Shown one piece after another: positions 26,386-34,111 of a stretch of 64,000 bases of DNA. The DNA comes from JBNFVY01 sp049943335 (GTDB taxonomy: Bacteria; Pseudomonadota; Alphaproteobacteria; Rhodobacterales; Rhodobacteraceae): assembly GCF_049943335.1 (NCBI RefSeq), contig NZ_JBNFVY010000010.1, positions 35,204-99,203 on the forward strand. Reading direction: 5' to 3'. The first letter of the stretch is position 1. Each line of letters begins with the position of its first letter. The notes beneath the pieces were generated by a model, which worked only from the letters and a program-made list of their open reading frames with translations, was not told the DNA's origin and did not search any database. The translations under genes were made by a program, and so were the position numbers.

Positions 26386-27389
26386 CAGTCCGGCTCGTCC
26401 TCGTATCCCACAAGATGCAGCGGACGCGCTTGCATCTGGTTCAAGGCGCACCAGCGCACCAGCGCCTCTTCGCGGCCATGTGTGACCCAGGTTTGCAGTG
26501 GTGACAGTTCGGCCACTGTCGCAGTCAATTCAGGCCAGTCCACGTGGTCCGAGATCACCAGCGGCAGTTCGACCCCGCGCTGACGCGCCCGTGCGCGCAC
26601 TTGCATCCAGCCTGACGCAAAACTGACAACAGGGTCGCGGAACCGCTGTACCCACGGGCTTGCCATGGCCGATGGCGGTGCCAGGATAACGGCCCCTTCG
26701 AACCCGGACTGACCGCTTTTTTCGACGGTTGCCGGACGCAAATCGCCCAAGGCGACGCCTTGTTCGATGTGATATTCACACAGCTGCTGCAACGCACCGT
26801 GGATGTAGATGGGTGCGCTGTAGCCTGCGTTGCGCAGCAGCATGATAACGCGTTGGGCCTTGCCCAGGGCATAGACCCCGACGATATGAGCACGGTCGGG
26901 AAAGGTCTGTAGGCTGGCCAGCAGCTTGCCGATTTCGTCGCGCGGGTCGGGGTGCCGGAATACAGGCAGCCCAAACGTCGCCTCGGTGATGAAGACGTCG
27001 CATGGCACGGGTTCAAAGGGCGCGCAGACCGGGTTGGGCGCGCGCGAATAGTCACCCGAAACAACGATGCGCAGGCCATCTTCTATCAAGATCTGTGCCG
27101 AGCCGAGCACGTGGCCAGCAGGATGAAAGCTGGCCTTGACGCCGTTGATTTCCGTGACGCCTGTTGCCACTTGCCGCGCACCGGTGAAATCGGCGCCGTA
27201 GCGAATGGCCATGATGTCCAGCGTTTGCGCGGTGGCCAGCACGGCGCCGTGTCCTGCGCGGGCATGATCAGCGTGAGCATGTGTGATCAGAGCGCGCCTG
27301 ACCGGGCGCACCGGATCGACGTGGAAATCCCCTTTGGGGCAATAGAGCCCTTCGGGCGTGGGGTGCAAAAGGTCTGACGGCGCGCTCAT
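26385..27389 (-). CDS. Ligase-associated DNA exonuclease (metallo-beta-lactamase fold)
   Basis: 334 residues of the MBL/beta-CASP-like superfamily (SNM1/Artemis relatives). Zinc motif LITHAHADHARAGHG lies near residue 35, with further ligand motifs HPAGHVLGSAQIL and VVSGDYSR, and a C-terminal ISDHVDWPEL. It is thought to trim DNA ends before sealing by the ligase encoded directly downstream. It begins 36 bases after the proV stop on the same strand, so read-through from the transporter operon is possible but functionally unrelated. Confidence 0.9.
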   Translation of the reverse strand: MSAPSDLLHPTPEGLYCPKGDFHVDPVRPVRRALITHAHADHARAGHGAVLATAQTLDIMAIRYGADFTGARQVATGVTEINGVKASFHPAGHVLGSAQILIEDGLRIVVSGDYSRAPNPVCAPFEPVPCDVFITEATFGLPVFRHPDPRDEIGKLLASLQTFPDRAHIVGVYALGKAQRVIMLLRNAGYSAPIYIHGALQQLCEYHIEQGVALGDLRPATVEKSGQSGFEGAVILAPPSAMASPWVQRFRDPVVSFASGWMQVRARARQRGVELPLVISDHVDWPELTATVAELSPLQTWVTHGREEALVRWCALNQMQARPLHLVGYEDEPD

Positions 27390-27425
27390 CGTGTGAAAGA
27401 TGGCGCGCCGCCCCGTTTCTGCAAG

Positions 27426-28469
27426 TCAGTAGGTTTCGGTCCGCTCGCCCGCCGGCGGGGCCAGGGCAGCCAGGGCATCGCCCAGTGTGACCGCGCCTAG
27501 CAAATCGCCCGTCGGCGCTATGACGTTGGCCCGTTGTTCTGGCGCGGCGTGCAATTTGGGCAGCGCGTCGTCCAGCGTCATCCGACTGGACAGCTCAGGC
27601 GCGCCCATTGCGGCCTCGCCCGAAGCAACCGAGCGCAGCTGGATCACCTTGGCGCGGTTAATCTCGCGGATGAAGTCGGTGATGTATTCGTCGGCCGGCT
27701 GCATGATGATGCTCTGCGGATCACCAGATTGTATGATTGCCCCGTCACGCAGGATCGCGATGCGGTCCCCGATGCGCAGCGCTTCGTCAAGATCGTGGGT
27801 GATGAAAACAATCGTCTTGTGCAATTCATCCTGCAGATCCAGCAGGATTGACTGCATATCGGCCCGAATAAGCGGATCGAGCGCCGAAAACGCTTCGTCC
27901 ATAAGCAGGATATCACTGTCGGTCGCCAAGGCGCGGGCCAGGCCCACACGCTGCTGCATGCCGCCGGACAGCTGGCCAGGATAGCGATTTTCGAACCCTG
28001 ACAGGCCCACGCGGTCCAACCAATGGCGCGAGCGCTTGTTCGCTTCGGCCGCATTGACGCCTTGGATTTCCAAGCCGTATTCAACATTTTCCTTGACCGT
28101 GCGATGCGGCAGCAGCCCGAACTTCTGGAACACCATCGACATCTTGAAGCGACGCAGATCGCGCAACTGGTCGTGGCCCATTTCCAGAACGTTTTCGCCG
28201 TCGACCCAGATTTCCCCTTCGGTCGGGTCGATCAGGCGATTCAGGTGCCGGATCAACGTGGATTTGCCCGACCCTGACAAGCCCATGATCACCTGGATCT
28301 GTCGCGTCGGAATTTCCAGGTTGATGTCCCGCAGGCCCAGAACGTGGTTGTACTGCTCGAGCAGGTCACTTTTCGATGCCCCGGCGTGGACGTGTTTCAT
28401 CATCGCTTCGGGGTGTGCGCCGAAGACCTTGTAGAGGTTGCGAATGTCGATCTTGACGTCGTCGCTCAT
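27426..28469 (-). CDS. proV: Glycine betaine/proline-type ABC transporter, ATP-binding protein
   Basis: 347 residues. Walker A GLSGSGKSTLIRHLNRL, signature LSGGMQQRVGLARAL, Walker B DILLMDEAFSALDPL, and the H-loop FITHDLDEA are intact. The family N-terminus (NLYKVFGAHPEAMM) identifies the ProV/OpuAA group. The C-terminal tail from about 275 resembles a degenerate CBS region (MTLDDALPKL, VIAPTGDLLGAVTL), which in relatives senses ionic strength. It overlaps proW by 4 bases (ATGA). Confidence 0.94.
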   Translation of the reverse strand: MSDDVKIDIRNLYKVFGAHPEAMMKHVHAGASKSDLLEQYNHVLGLRDINLEIPTRQIQVIMGLSGSGKSTLIRHLNRLIDPTEGEIWVDGENVLEMGHDQLRDLRRFKMSMVFQKFGLLPHRTVKENVEYGLEIQGVNAAEANKRSRHWLDRVGLSGFENRYPGQLSGGMQQRVGLARALATDSDILLMDEAFSALDPLIRADMQSILLDLQDELHKTIVFITHDLDEALRIGDRIAILRDGAIIQSGDPQSIIMQPADEYITDFIREINRAKVIQLRSVASGEAAMGAPELSSRMTLDDALPKLHAAPEQRANVIAPTGDLLGAVTLGDALAALAPPAGERTETY

Positions 28470-29356
28470 TGCGCGTCCCCCGACCGGTGGGCCTGAAGGC
28501 GTTTGCCGTAGGTCTGGCTGACGCGGTCAAAGATGATCGCCAAAGCAACAATGGCCAACCCGTTCATCACGCCAAGCGCAAGGTACTGGTTGGAAATCGC
28601 GCGCAGAACCGGAACGCCCAGCCCCTGCACCCCGATCATCGACGCGATCACCACCATGGATAGCGCCATCATGATCGTCTGGTTCACGCCGGCGAAAATG
28701 TTGGGCAGCGCCAATGGTATCTGGACGCCGAACAACTTTTCGCGGCTTGATGCGCCAAAGGACGTGGCCGCTTCCATCACTTCGGCGTCGACCAGCCGGA
28801 TCCCAAGGTTGGTCAAGCGCACCAGCGGCGGCAAGGCATAGATGCAGACCGCCAAAAGGCCGGGCACCTTGCCGATGCCCAGCATCATGACCACCGGGAT
28901 CAGGTAAACGAAAGACGGAATGGTCTGCATCACGTCAAGGATCGGCGTGATGATCGACTGCGCCCGGTCATAGCGCGCCATCAGGATACCGATCGGAATG
29001 CCAATCGCGATACAGACAAAGGTTGCCACGGATATGATCGCCAGCGTCGACATCGTGTCTTCCCACATGCCGAAAAAGCCGATCACGAAAAACGCGATGG
29101 CCGTACCAACCGTGATCTTCCACGACCGCGAGCCTGCCCAGGCCAGCACGCTGAGCACAAGAATCACGATCGGCCACGGCGTGGCCAGCAGCACGTCTTC
29201 GAACCACACAAGAAACTTCAAAAGCGGGTTGAAGAACCCTTCGATCGCCTCGCCATAGGCGCGCGTGAATTCGCGAAAGTTGCCATCAATCGTGCGCCGC
29301 AATGCGGAAAGGTCCGCGCGCCCCAGCGATGGAAAATCTGTCAGGAAGTCGAGCAT
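28466..29356 (-). CDS. proW: Glycine betaine/proline-type ABC transporter, permease
   Basis: 296 residues with about six to seven transmembrane helices and the BPD permease EAA-type loop (EAATSFGASSREKLFGVQIPLALPNIFAG). The N-terminal cytoplasmic/periplasmic leader of about 60 residues before the first helix is typical of ProW. It pairs with the ProV protein encoded downstream and the binding protein encoded upstream. A hairpin at 29401-29427 separates it from proX and probably lowers its expression relative to the binding protein. Confidence 0.94.
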   Translation of the reverse strand: MLDFLTDFPSLGRADLSALRRTIDGNFREFTRAYGEAIEGFFNPLLKFLVWFEDVLLATPWPIVILVLSVLAWAGSRSWKITVGTAIAFFVIGFFGMWEDTMSTLAIISVATFVCIAIGIPIGILMARYDRAQSIITPILDVMQTIPSFVYLIPVVMMLGIGKVPGLLAVCIYALPPLVRLTNLGIRLVDAEVMEAATSFGASSREKLFGVQIPLALPNIFAGVNQTIMMALSMVVIASMIGVQGLGVPVLRAISNQYLALGVMNGLAIVALAIIFDRVSQTYGKRLQAHRSGDAQ

Positions 29357-29387
29357 CCGTTACGTCCTTGGTCCCTGTTGGGTCTAT

Positions 29388-29427
29388 TTTAAAATAATTG
29401 GGGGCCCGCGCAACGAACGCGAGCCCC
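29388..29427 (-). terminator. Attenuating hairpin between proX and proW
   Basis: Read on the minus strand, GGGGCTCGCG pairs with CGCGGGCCCC (one G-T pair, 7-base loop) and is followed by CAATTATTTT. It lies between the binding-protein gene and the permease gene, where a leaky terminator commonly gives an excess of binding protein. Confidence 0.65.
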
Positions 29428-29462
29428 AGTTTTCCGTTTCTCAAAGCACACGCGCACCTGCG

Positions 29463-30473
29463 TTACAGGGCGCCTTTGACTTTTTCGGCCACGTCCGGCG
29501 ACACCCACTGAGTCCACACGTCTTCCTGGGTGGCCAGGAATTCATATGCGGCATCTTCGCCCGACGCCTGGTTCTCGGTCATGAAAACCAGCATGTTGTT
29601 CATGATTTCGCCCGGGAACACACGGTTTTCAAAGTATGCCGCAGCAGGGCCGGCCTTTTCGAGGAAGTCGTCAGTGACAACGGTGCTGACCTCGGATTTG
29701 GTCCAGCTCGTTTTTTGCGGATCGAGGCAATCCTGTTCGGCCTTCACGATACAGCCGTCCCAGTTTTCCGTCCCGCCCCATTCAGCTTCGTATGGCAGCA
29801 TTTGCAACTTGTACTTGCCTATGATCGAGGTGGGCGACCAGTAATAACCGAACCACGGCTCATCCCGTTCGACAGCCTTGGCAATCGAACCATCCAGACC
29901 CGCGGCCGAACCCGGATCGACCAGAACCCAGCCTTTTTCTTCCATTTCGAAAGCGCGGAACATGTTGGCGTTGGCCAACTGGCAGCCCCACCCGGCCGGG
30001 CAGCCGACAAACGCGCCCAGGCTTTCATCTTCGGCGTAGGGGAATAATTCGGGATGTTCGAGCAGCTTTTCGACCGTGTCCAGTTCAGGGTGGTCGTTGC
30101 GGAACTTTTCAGTCACCCACCAGCCTTCGCCCAGATCGGTAATCGGTCCGGCATTCACGGTCACAAGCGACCCTTCTTCCTGTGCTTTCAACAGCGGTTC
30201 GCGCACGGCGTTGATCCACAGTTCAGGCGCCACATCGGGCTGACCCTTTTCATTCATCGACGCAAAGGTGGTCGTGGTCGCGCCGGGAACCAGCTCGACG
30301 TCACAGCCAAAACCTTCGCTCAGGATGATGGCATCGACGGCGGCCATCAGTTCAGCCGAAGCCCAGTTCATTGAAGCAATTGAGACGTCACCACATTCGT
30401 CGGCAGCCATCGCGGCGGTTGCAGATACAGATGTGGTCAGCGCGAAGAGCGCTGTTGCGAGCTTACGATTCAT
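29463..30473 (-). CDS. proX: Glycine betaine-type ABC transporter, substrate-binding protein
   Basis: 336 residues with a signal peptide (LATALFALTTSVSATAAMAA). It belongs to the OpuAC family of type II binding proteins; tryptophans and tyrosines that usually form the cage for a trimethylammonium group are frequent (SMNWASAEL, PELWINA, EPWFGYYWSPTS). It has paired cysteines (GCPAGWGCQL and DGCIVKAEQDC). Betaine, choline or trimethylamine N-oxide could be the ligand; the sequence alone does not decide. It is the first gene of the proXWV operon and faces the guanidine locus across 665 bases. Confidence 0.92.
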   Translation of the reverse strand: MNRKLATALFALTTSVSATAAMAADECGDVSIASMNWASAELMAAVDAIILSEGFGCDVELVPGATTTTFASMNEKGQPDVAPELWINAVREPLLKAQEEGSLVTVNAGPITDLGEGWWVTEKFRNDHPELDTVEKLLEHPELFPYAEDESLGAFVGCPAGWGCQLANANMFRAFEMEEKGWVLVDPGSAAGLDGSIAKAVERDEPWFGYYWSPTSIIGKYKLQMLPYEAEWGGTENWDGCIVKAEQDCLDPQKTSWTKSEVSTVVTDDFLEKAGPAAAYFENRVFPGEIMNNMLVFMTENQASGEDAAYEFLATQEDVWTQWVSPDVAEKVKGAL

Positions 30474-31138
30474 GCATTTTTCCTCGTTTGTGACTTGTCC
30501 GGCCGCAAATCCAAATTGCGGCGACCGGTCACCGCCCCTCCCGGGCGATTTCCCCGGGCCAACAGCTATCCCGGAGCATTATATACAGCAAACCACAAGC
30601 GCAGGATCACTTCAACCGTCCAAAAAGTCGATGCCAGCCCCCCGTTGCGGCAATCCAGACAAGAAACCGGTGCTTTTCGGTGTCTTCCGCGCGTCTGTGA
30701 TGCGCGCTGGCGGGACCGTGCCCTTTGGCGATACGGCCCCAGCCCAGGTCGACCCCGAGACGATCAATATCATCCCCGCCGAAAACAGCCTTGGCGGCGT
30801 GACGCAGATCGCTGCCTTCTACAAGGTCGCGGGCACGGCTAGGCTGTTTGATCTGGAATCTGGGAAAACGTCCGGGCCCGCCAGCAATCAAAATGGAAAC
30901 CTGCGGCCACTGGTTCGGATGTGTTGGGCGTTGATCCACGTTCCTGACACAAGGCTGCTGACGCCGACCGATCCGCCTGATTTGCGCCCGAGCGCGCCCA
31001 ATCTGATTCCGTATGGCGCAAAAACTAGGCAAAAAGCCCGAAATTCATCCCATTTTGTCACCAACCGACCATCGCCACCCGTTTTTGCCGACGAAAAGAT
31101 TGCCCGGCGCCAAAGGCTCGCCCCTACTGGCATGGCAG
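30474..31138. other. Long leader region between proX and the guanidine riboswitch; holds a coding-like remnant
   Basis: 665 bases between divergent transcription units. On the plus strand a frame from the ATG at 30631 has neighbour-like codon use for about 75 codons (VLFGVFRASVMRAGG, then INIIPAENSLGGVTQIAAFY). It then degrades into Pro/Arg-rich sequence, although it stays open through the riboswitch to 31344. There is no ribosome-binding site before 30631 and no family is recognised. It may be a decayed gene. The proX promoter must lie near 30480-30600 and the promoter of the guanidine operon near 31050-31130; I cannot place either with confidence. Confidence 0.35.
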
Positions 31139-31241
31139 GCCGCTTAGGGTTCCGCTCGCCTCACGGCGGGGACTGGTCCGAGAAGCGGCACCCGCGCGGC
31201 AAAATCCGCACGGGCACACGGCGGGCCAAAATCCCGGGAGA
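31139..31241 (+). promoter_or_regulatory. Guanidine-I (ykkC) riboswitch aptamer
   Basis: All highly conserved ykkC blocks are present in order: TTAGGGTTCCG (31144-31154), GACTGGTCCGAGA (31171-31183), and ACACGGCGGG followed by AAAATCCCGGGAGA (31216-31241). Closing stem P1 is a perfect 7-bp pairing of GCCGCTT (31139-31145) with AAGCGGC (31183-31189). A second stem (CCCG/CGGG with GCGG/CCGC inside) spans about 31191-31215, and the third uses CGGG/CCCG. The class binds guanidinium and turns on downstream genes. It lies 99 bases upstream of the transporter ATG. The expression platform is not clear: a 7-bp stem (31249-31255 with 31285-31291) is the only obvious candidate. Confidence 0.96.
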
Positions 31242-31340
31242 CACTACTGCGCTGGTTTCGTCCGCGCCCGATCTCTTTGTTCCGCCAGTGCGACGACGCC
31301 CAACAGTTGACACGGCGGGACGGACAACGGGGAAAGTCAT

Positions 31341-32405
31341 ATGAAGAAAGAGATTCTAACCGCTGCCGCGCTCTCTGCTGGCCTTCTGGCGTCGACCGCC
31401 GCGCCGAGCTACGCCGAAGAGAAAACCGAATTCAAATTGGCTTGGTCGATCTATGTCGGCTGGATGCCTTGGGGCTATCTGGAAGACAGCGGCATCATGG
31501 ACAAGTGGGCCGACAAATACGGCATCACGGTCGATATCGTTCAGATCAACGACTATGTCGAATCCATCAATCAATACACCGCAGGCGCCTTTGACGGCGT
31601 GTCCGCTACCAACATGGACACGCTATCGATCCCTTCTGGCGGCGGGGTAGATACCACGGCGCTGATCATTGGCGACTATTCGAACGGCAACGATGCGGTC
31701 ATTCTCAAAGGGGATGGAAGTATTGCGGATTTGGCGGGCAAACCGGTGAACCTGGTTGAACTTTCTGTGTCGCATTACCTGCTGGCGCGCGGTCTGGACA
31801 GCGTGGGCCTGTCCGAGGCTGATCTGGACAGTGTCATCAACACTTCGGACGCCGACATGATCGCGGCCTTTACAACCAAAGACGTGCAAGCGGTCGTCAC
31901 GTGGAACCCGCTTGTGTCAGAGATCCTGGCGTCGAACCCGGATGCGAGCAACGTGTTCGACAGCTCGAAAATTCCGGGCGAAATTCTGGACCTGATGGTG
32001 GTGAATACCGAAACGCTGGCAGACAATCCGAAATTCGGCAAAGCCGTCGCGGGCGCCTGGTACGAGGTCATGTCTCTTATGGCAGCGGGCGACGAGGCCG
32101 CATTGACGGCGATGGCCGAGGCGTCGGGCACGGACCTTGAAGGGTACAAGGCGCAATTGATGGCGACCGAGATGTTCTATGAACCGGCCGATGCCGTGGC
32201 GCAGGCGATGTCTGCGCAGCTGCCGGTAACAATGACCGAGGTTGCCAAATTCCTGTTTGACAAGGGCATCCTGGGCGAAGGCGCGCCATCGCCAGACTTC
32301 GTGGGCGTTGCCTATCCCGATGGCACAGTCACGGGCGACAAGAACAACATCAAGTTCCGGTTCGATCCCACTTACATGCAACTGGCCGCGGATGGCGCGC
32401 TGTAA
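31341..32405 (+). CDS. Guanidine-associated ABC transporter, substrate-binding protein
   Basis: 354 residues with a signal peptide (LTAAALSAGLLASTAAPSYA). NitT/TauT-type binding protein of the group usually found in urea-carboxylase and ykkC-controlled loci (often labelled putative urea transporter). The N-terminal domain has FKLAWSIYVGWMPWGYLE, aromatic-rich as expected for a small cation site. The ATG at 31341 follows GGGGAAAG at 31329-31336. Because a guanidine-I aptamer precedes it and a guanidine hydrolase candidate follows, guanidinium is the most likely ligand. This is inference from context; direct binding is not shown by the sequence. Confidence 0.88.
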   Translation: MKKEILTAAALSAGLLASTAAPSYAEEKTEFKLAWSIYVGWMPWGYLEDSGIMDKWADKYGITVDIVQINDYVESINQYTAGAFDGVSATNMDTLSIPSGGGVDTTALIIGDYSNGNDAVILKGDGSIADLAGKPVNLVELSVSHYLLARGLDSVGLSEADLDSVINTSDADMIAAFTTKDVQAVVTWNPLVSEILASNPDASNVFDSSKIPGEILDLMVVNTETLADNPKFGKAVAGAWYEVMSLMAAGDEAALTAMAEASGTDLEGYKAQLMATEMFYEPADAVAQAMSAQLPVTMTEVAKFLFDKGILGEGAPSPDFVGVAYPDGTVTGDKNNIKFRFDPTYMQLAADGAL

Positions 32406-32444
32406 TCTGCGGGCGGCCCGTCATTCGGCGGACCGCGTTTATTC

Positions 32445-33257
32445 ATGCGATTGATCAATCACATACCCAAGCGCCCCGCCGCAGTGTTCCTGACGGCCCT
32501 GCCCTTTGTTCTGGTCTTCATCGCCTATGCGATCGGATCGGAAATCCGGCTGGCGGCCAACCCGTCGGACAAACTCTTGCCCGCGCCTTCGACCATATGG
32601 GATACGGCGCACCGGCTCTTTACCCAAGGCGATCGACGCACCGGCGAAATTCTCTTGTGGAAAGACACATGGGCGTCGCTGGCGCGGCTGGCGGGTGGAG
32701 TCGGCATCGCGGCGGTCGTGTCGCTGACCCTCGGCCTGCTGATCGGATTGTTGCCCTATGCGCGCAGCTTGTTGTCCGGTTTTGTCGCCGTCTTGTCGAT
32801 GGTGCCGCCGCTTGCCCTTCTGCCTGTCCTGTTTATCGTCTTCGGTCTTGGCGAAGTGTCCAAGGTCGTGTTGATCATCATCGGCATCACACCAATCATG
32901 ACACGCGATCTGGCACAGCGCGTGCTGGACATCCCGCACGAACAGATGGTCAAGGCGCAAACCCTTGGCGCGTCGTCTCTGGTGATCGCGTTGCGCGTGG
33001 CCCTGCCTCAGGTTCTGCCCCGTCTCATCGCGAATGTACGTCTGTCGCTGGGGTCTGCGTGGCTTTTCCTGATCGCCGCGGAAGCCGTCGCATCCAATGT
33101 CGGGCTGGGATACCGGATTTTCCTGGTGCGGCGATACCTGGCGATGGATGTCATCCTGACATACGTCATCTGGATCACGCTCTTGGCCTTTCTGCTGGAC
33201 TGGATCCTCAAGACCATATCGCGCAAGGCATTTCCGTGGATGGAGGCCGGGCTATGA
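32445..33257 (+). CDS. Guanidine-associated ABC transporter, permease
   Basis: 270 residues with about six transmembrane helices and the permease EAA loop (KAQTLGASSLVIALRVALPQVLPRL). It is of the SsuC/TauC/NtrB type. It begins 40 bases after the binding-protein stop, and its own stop overlaps the ATPase start by 4 bases (ATGA). It should form the inner-membrane channel of the importer with the ATPase encoded next. Confidence 0.9.
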   Translation: MRLINHIPKRPAAVFLTALPFVLVFIAYAIGSEIRLAANPSDKLLPAPSTIWDTAHRLFTQGDRRTGEILLWKDTWASLARLAGGVGIAAVVSLTLGLLIGLLPYARSLLSGFVAVLSMVPPLALLPVLFIVFGLGEVSKVVLIIIGITPIMTRDLAQRVLDIPHEQMVKAQTLGASSLVIALRVALPQVLPRLIANVRLSLGSAWLFLIAAEAVASNVGLGYRIFLVRRYLAMDVILTYVIWITLLAFLLDWILKTISRKAFPWMEAGL

Positions 33258-34021
33258 GTTTCGTTTCCGTCACGGATGTCTGGCAGGAATATGACGGACG
33301 CTCGATCCTTGAAAAGGTCAACGTTGCGGTCAAGGAAGGCGAATTCATTTCGATTGTCGGCGCGTCGGGATGCGGGAAATCGACTTTCCTGCGGATGCTT
33401 CTGGCCGACGAACGCCCGACCCGCGGCGAAATCCGGATCGACGGCGGACCGCCCGCGACCGAACCCAACCCCGAACGCGGCGTCGTGTTCCAGCGCTATT
33501 CTGTCTTTCCACATCTGACAGTGCGCGAAAACCTGATGGCGGGCGAAGCCTTCAAGTCAGGCTTTGGCCGGTTGCGCGGATCCAGCCGAAAGGCGGCATC
33601 CGAACGGGCCGATGCCATGCTGGCCCGCATTGGGCTGAACCACGTCGCGGATCAATACCCGGCGTCGCTTTCTGGGGGGATGCAGCAGCGCTTGGCGATC
33701 GGTCAGGCGCTGACGGCCAAGCCGCGTGTGCTCTTGCTCGATGAACCTTTCGGCGCGCTTGATCCTGGTACGCGCATCGCCATGCACGGGTTCCTGACCG
33801 AACTTCAGGCTGAAACGAACATGACCGTGTTCATGGTGTCTCATGACATTGAAGAGGCGTTCAAGCTCGGCGACCGCGTGCTAGTGTTCGACAAACCGCG
33901 GTGGGATCCGCATGATCCCGGTCTTTACGGCGCGACGATCACCTATGACTTCGACGCGCGCGATCAGGGCGTACCGTTTCAGCATCTGCTCGATCAATAC
34001 CCATCGCTGATGGGGGATTGA
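33254..34021 (+). CDS. Guanidine-associated ABC transporter, ATP-binding protein
   Basis: 255 residues. Walker A VGASGCGKSTFLRML, Q-loop GVVFQRYSVFPHLT, signature ASLSGGMQQRLAIGQAL, Walker B VLLLDEPFGALDPG and the switch histidine in FMVSHDIEEAF are complete. It belongs to the SsuB/TauB/NtrD group. The start at 33254 is fixed by the ATGA overlap with the permease; the frame is open far upstream only as a shadow of the permease. A strong hairpin separates it from the hydrolase gene. Confidence 0.92.
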   Translation: MSFVSVTDVWQEYDGRSILEKVNVAVKEGEFISIVGASGCGKSTFLRMLLADERPTRGEIRIDGGPPATEPNPERGVVFQRYSVFPHLTVRENLMAGEAFKSGFGRLRGSSRKAASERADAMLARIGLNHVADQYPASLSGGMQQRLAIGQALTAKPRVLLLDEPFGALDPGTRIAMHGFLTELQAETNMTVFMVSHDIEEAFKLGDRVLVFDKPRWDPHDPGLYGATITYDFDARDQGVPFQHLLDQYPSLMGD

Positions 34022-34028
34022 GCCCGTT

Positions 34029-34059
34029 CCGATCTGCGCCGCTGGGCCCCGCAGATCGG
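34029..34059 (+). terminator. Intercistronic hairpin between transporter and hydrolase genes
   Basis: Perfect 9-bp stem CCGATCTGC/GCAGATCGG with a 13-base loop, followed by TTT. It begins 8 bases after the ATPase stop and 53 bases before the gdmH start. It could be a partial terminator or an mRNA processing/stability element that lets transporter and enzyme be expressed at different levels. Confidence 0.5.
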
Positions 34060-34111
34060 TTTCACAGAGGCCTGGAAGCCGCCCGTATGGGCAGATGATT
34101 AGGAGACACAC

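Noticed and set aside
30268..31344. 358-residue plus-strand frame running to the transporter start
   Set aside because: It passes through the riboswitch (31139-31241) and starts antisense to proX; the second half is Pro/Arg-rich without coding character. Only about 75 codons look gene-like.
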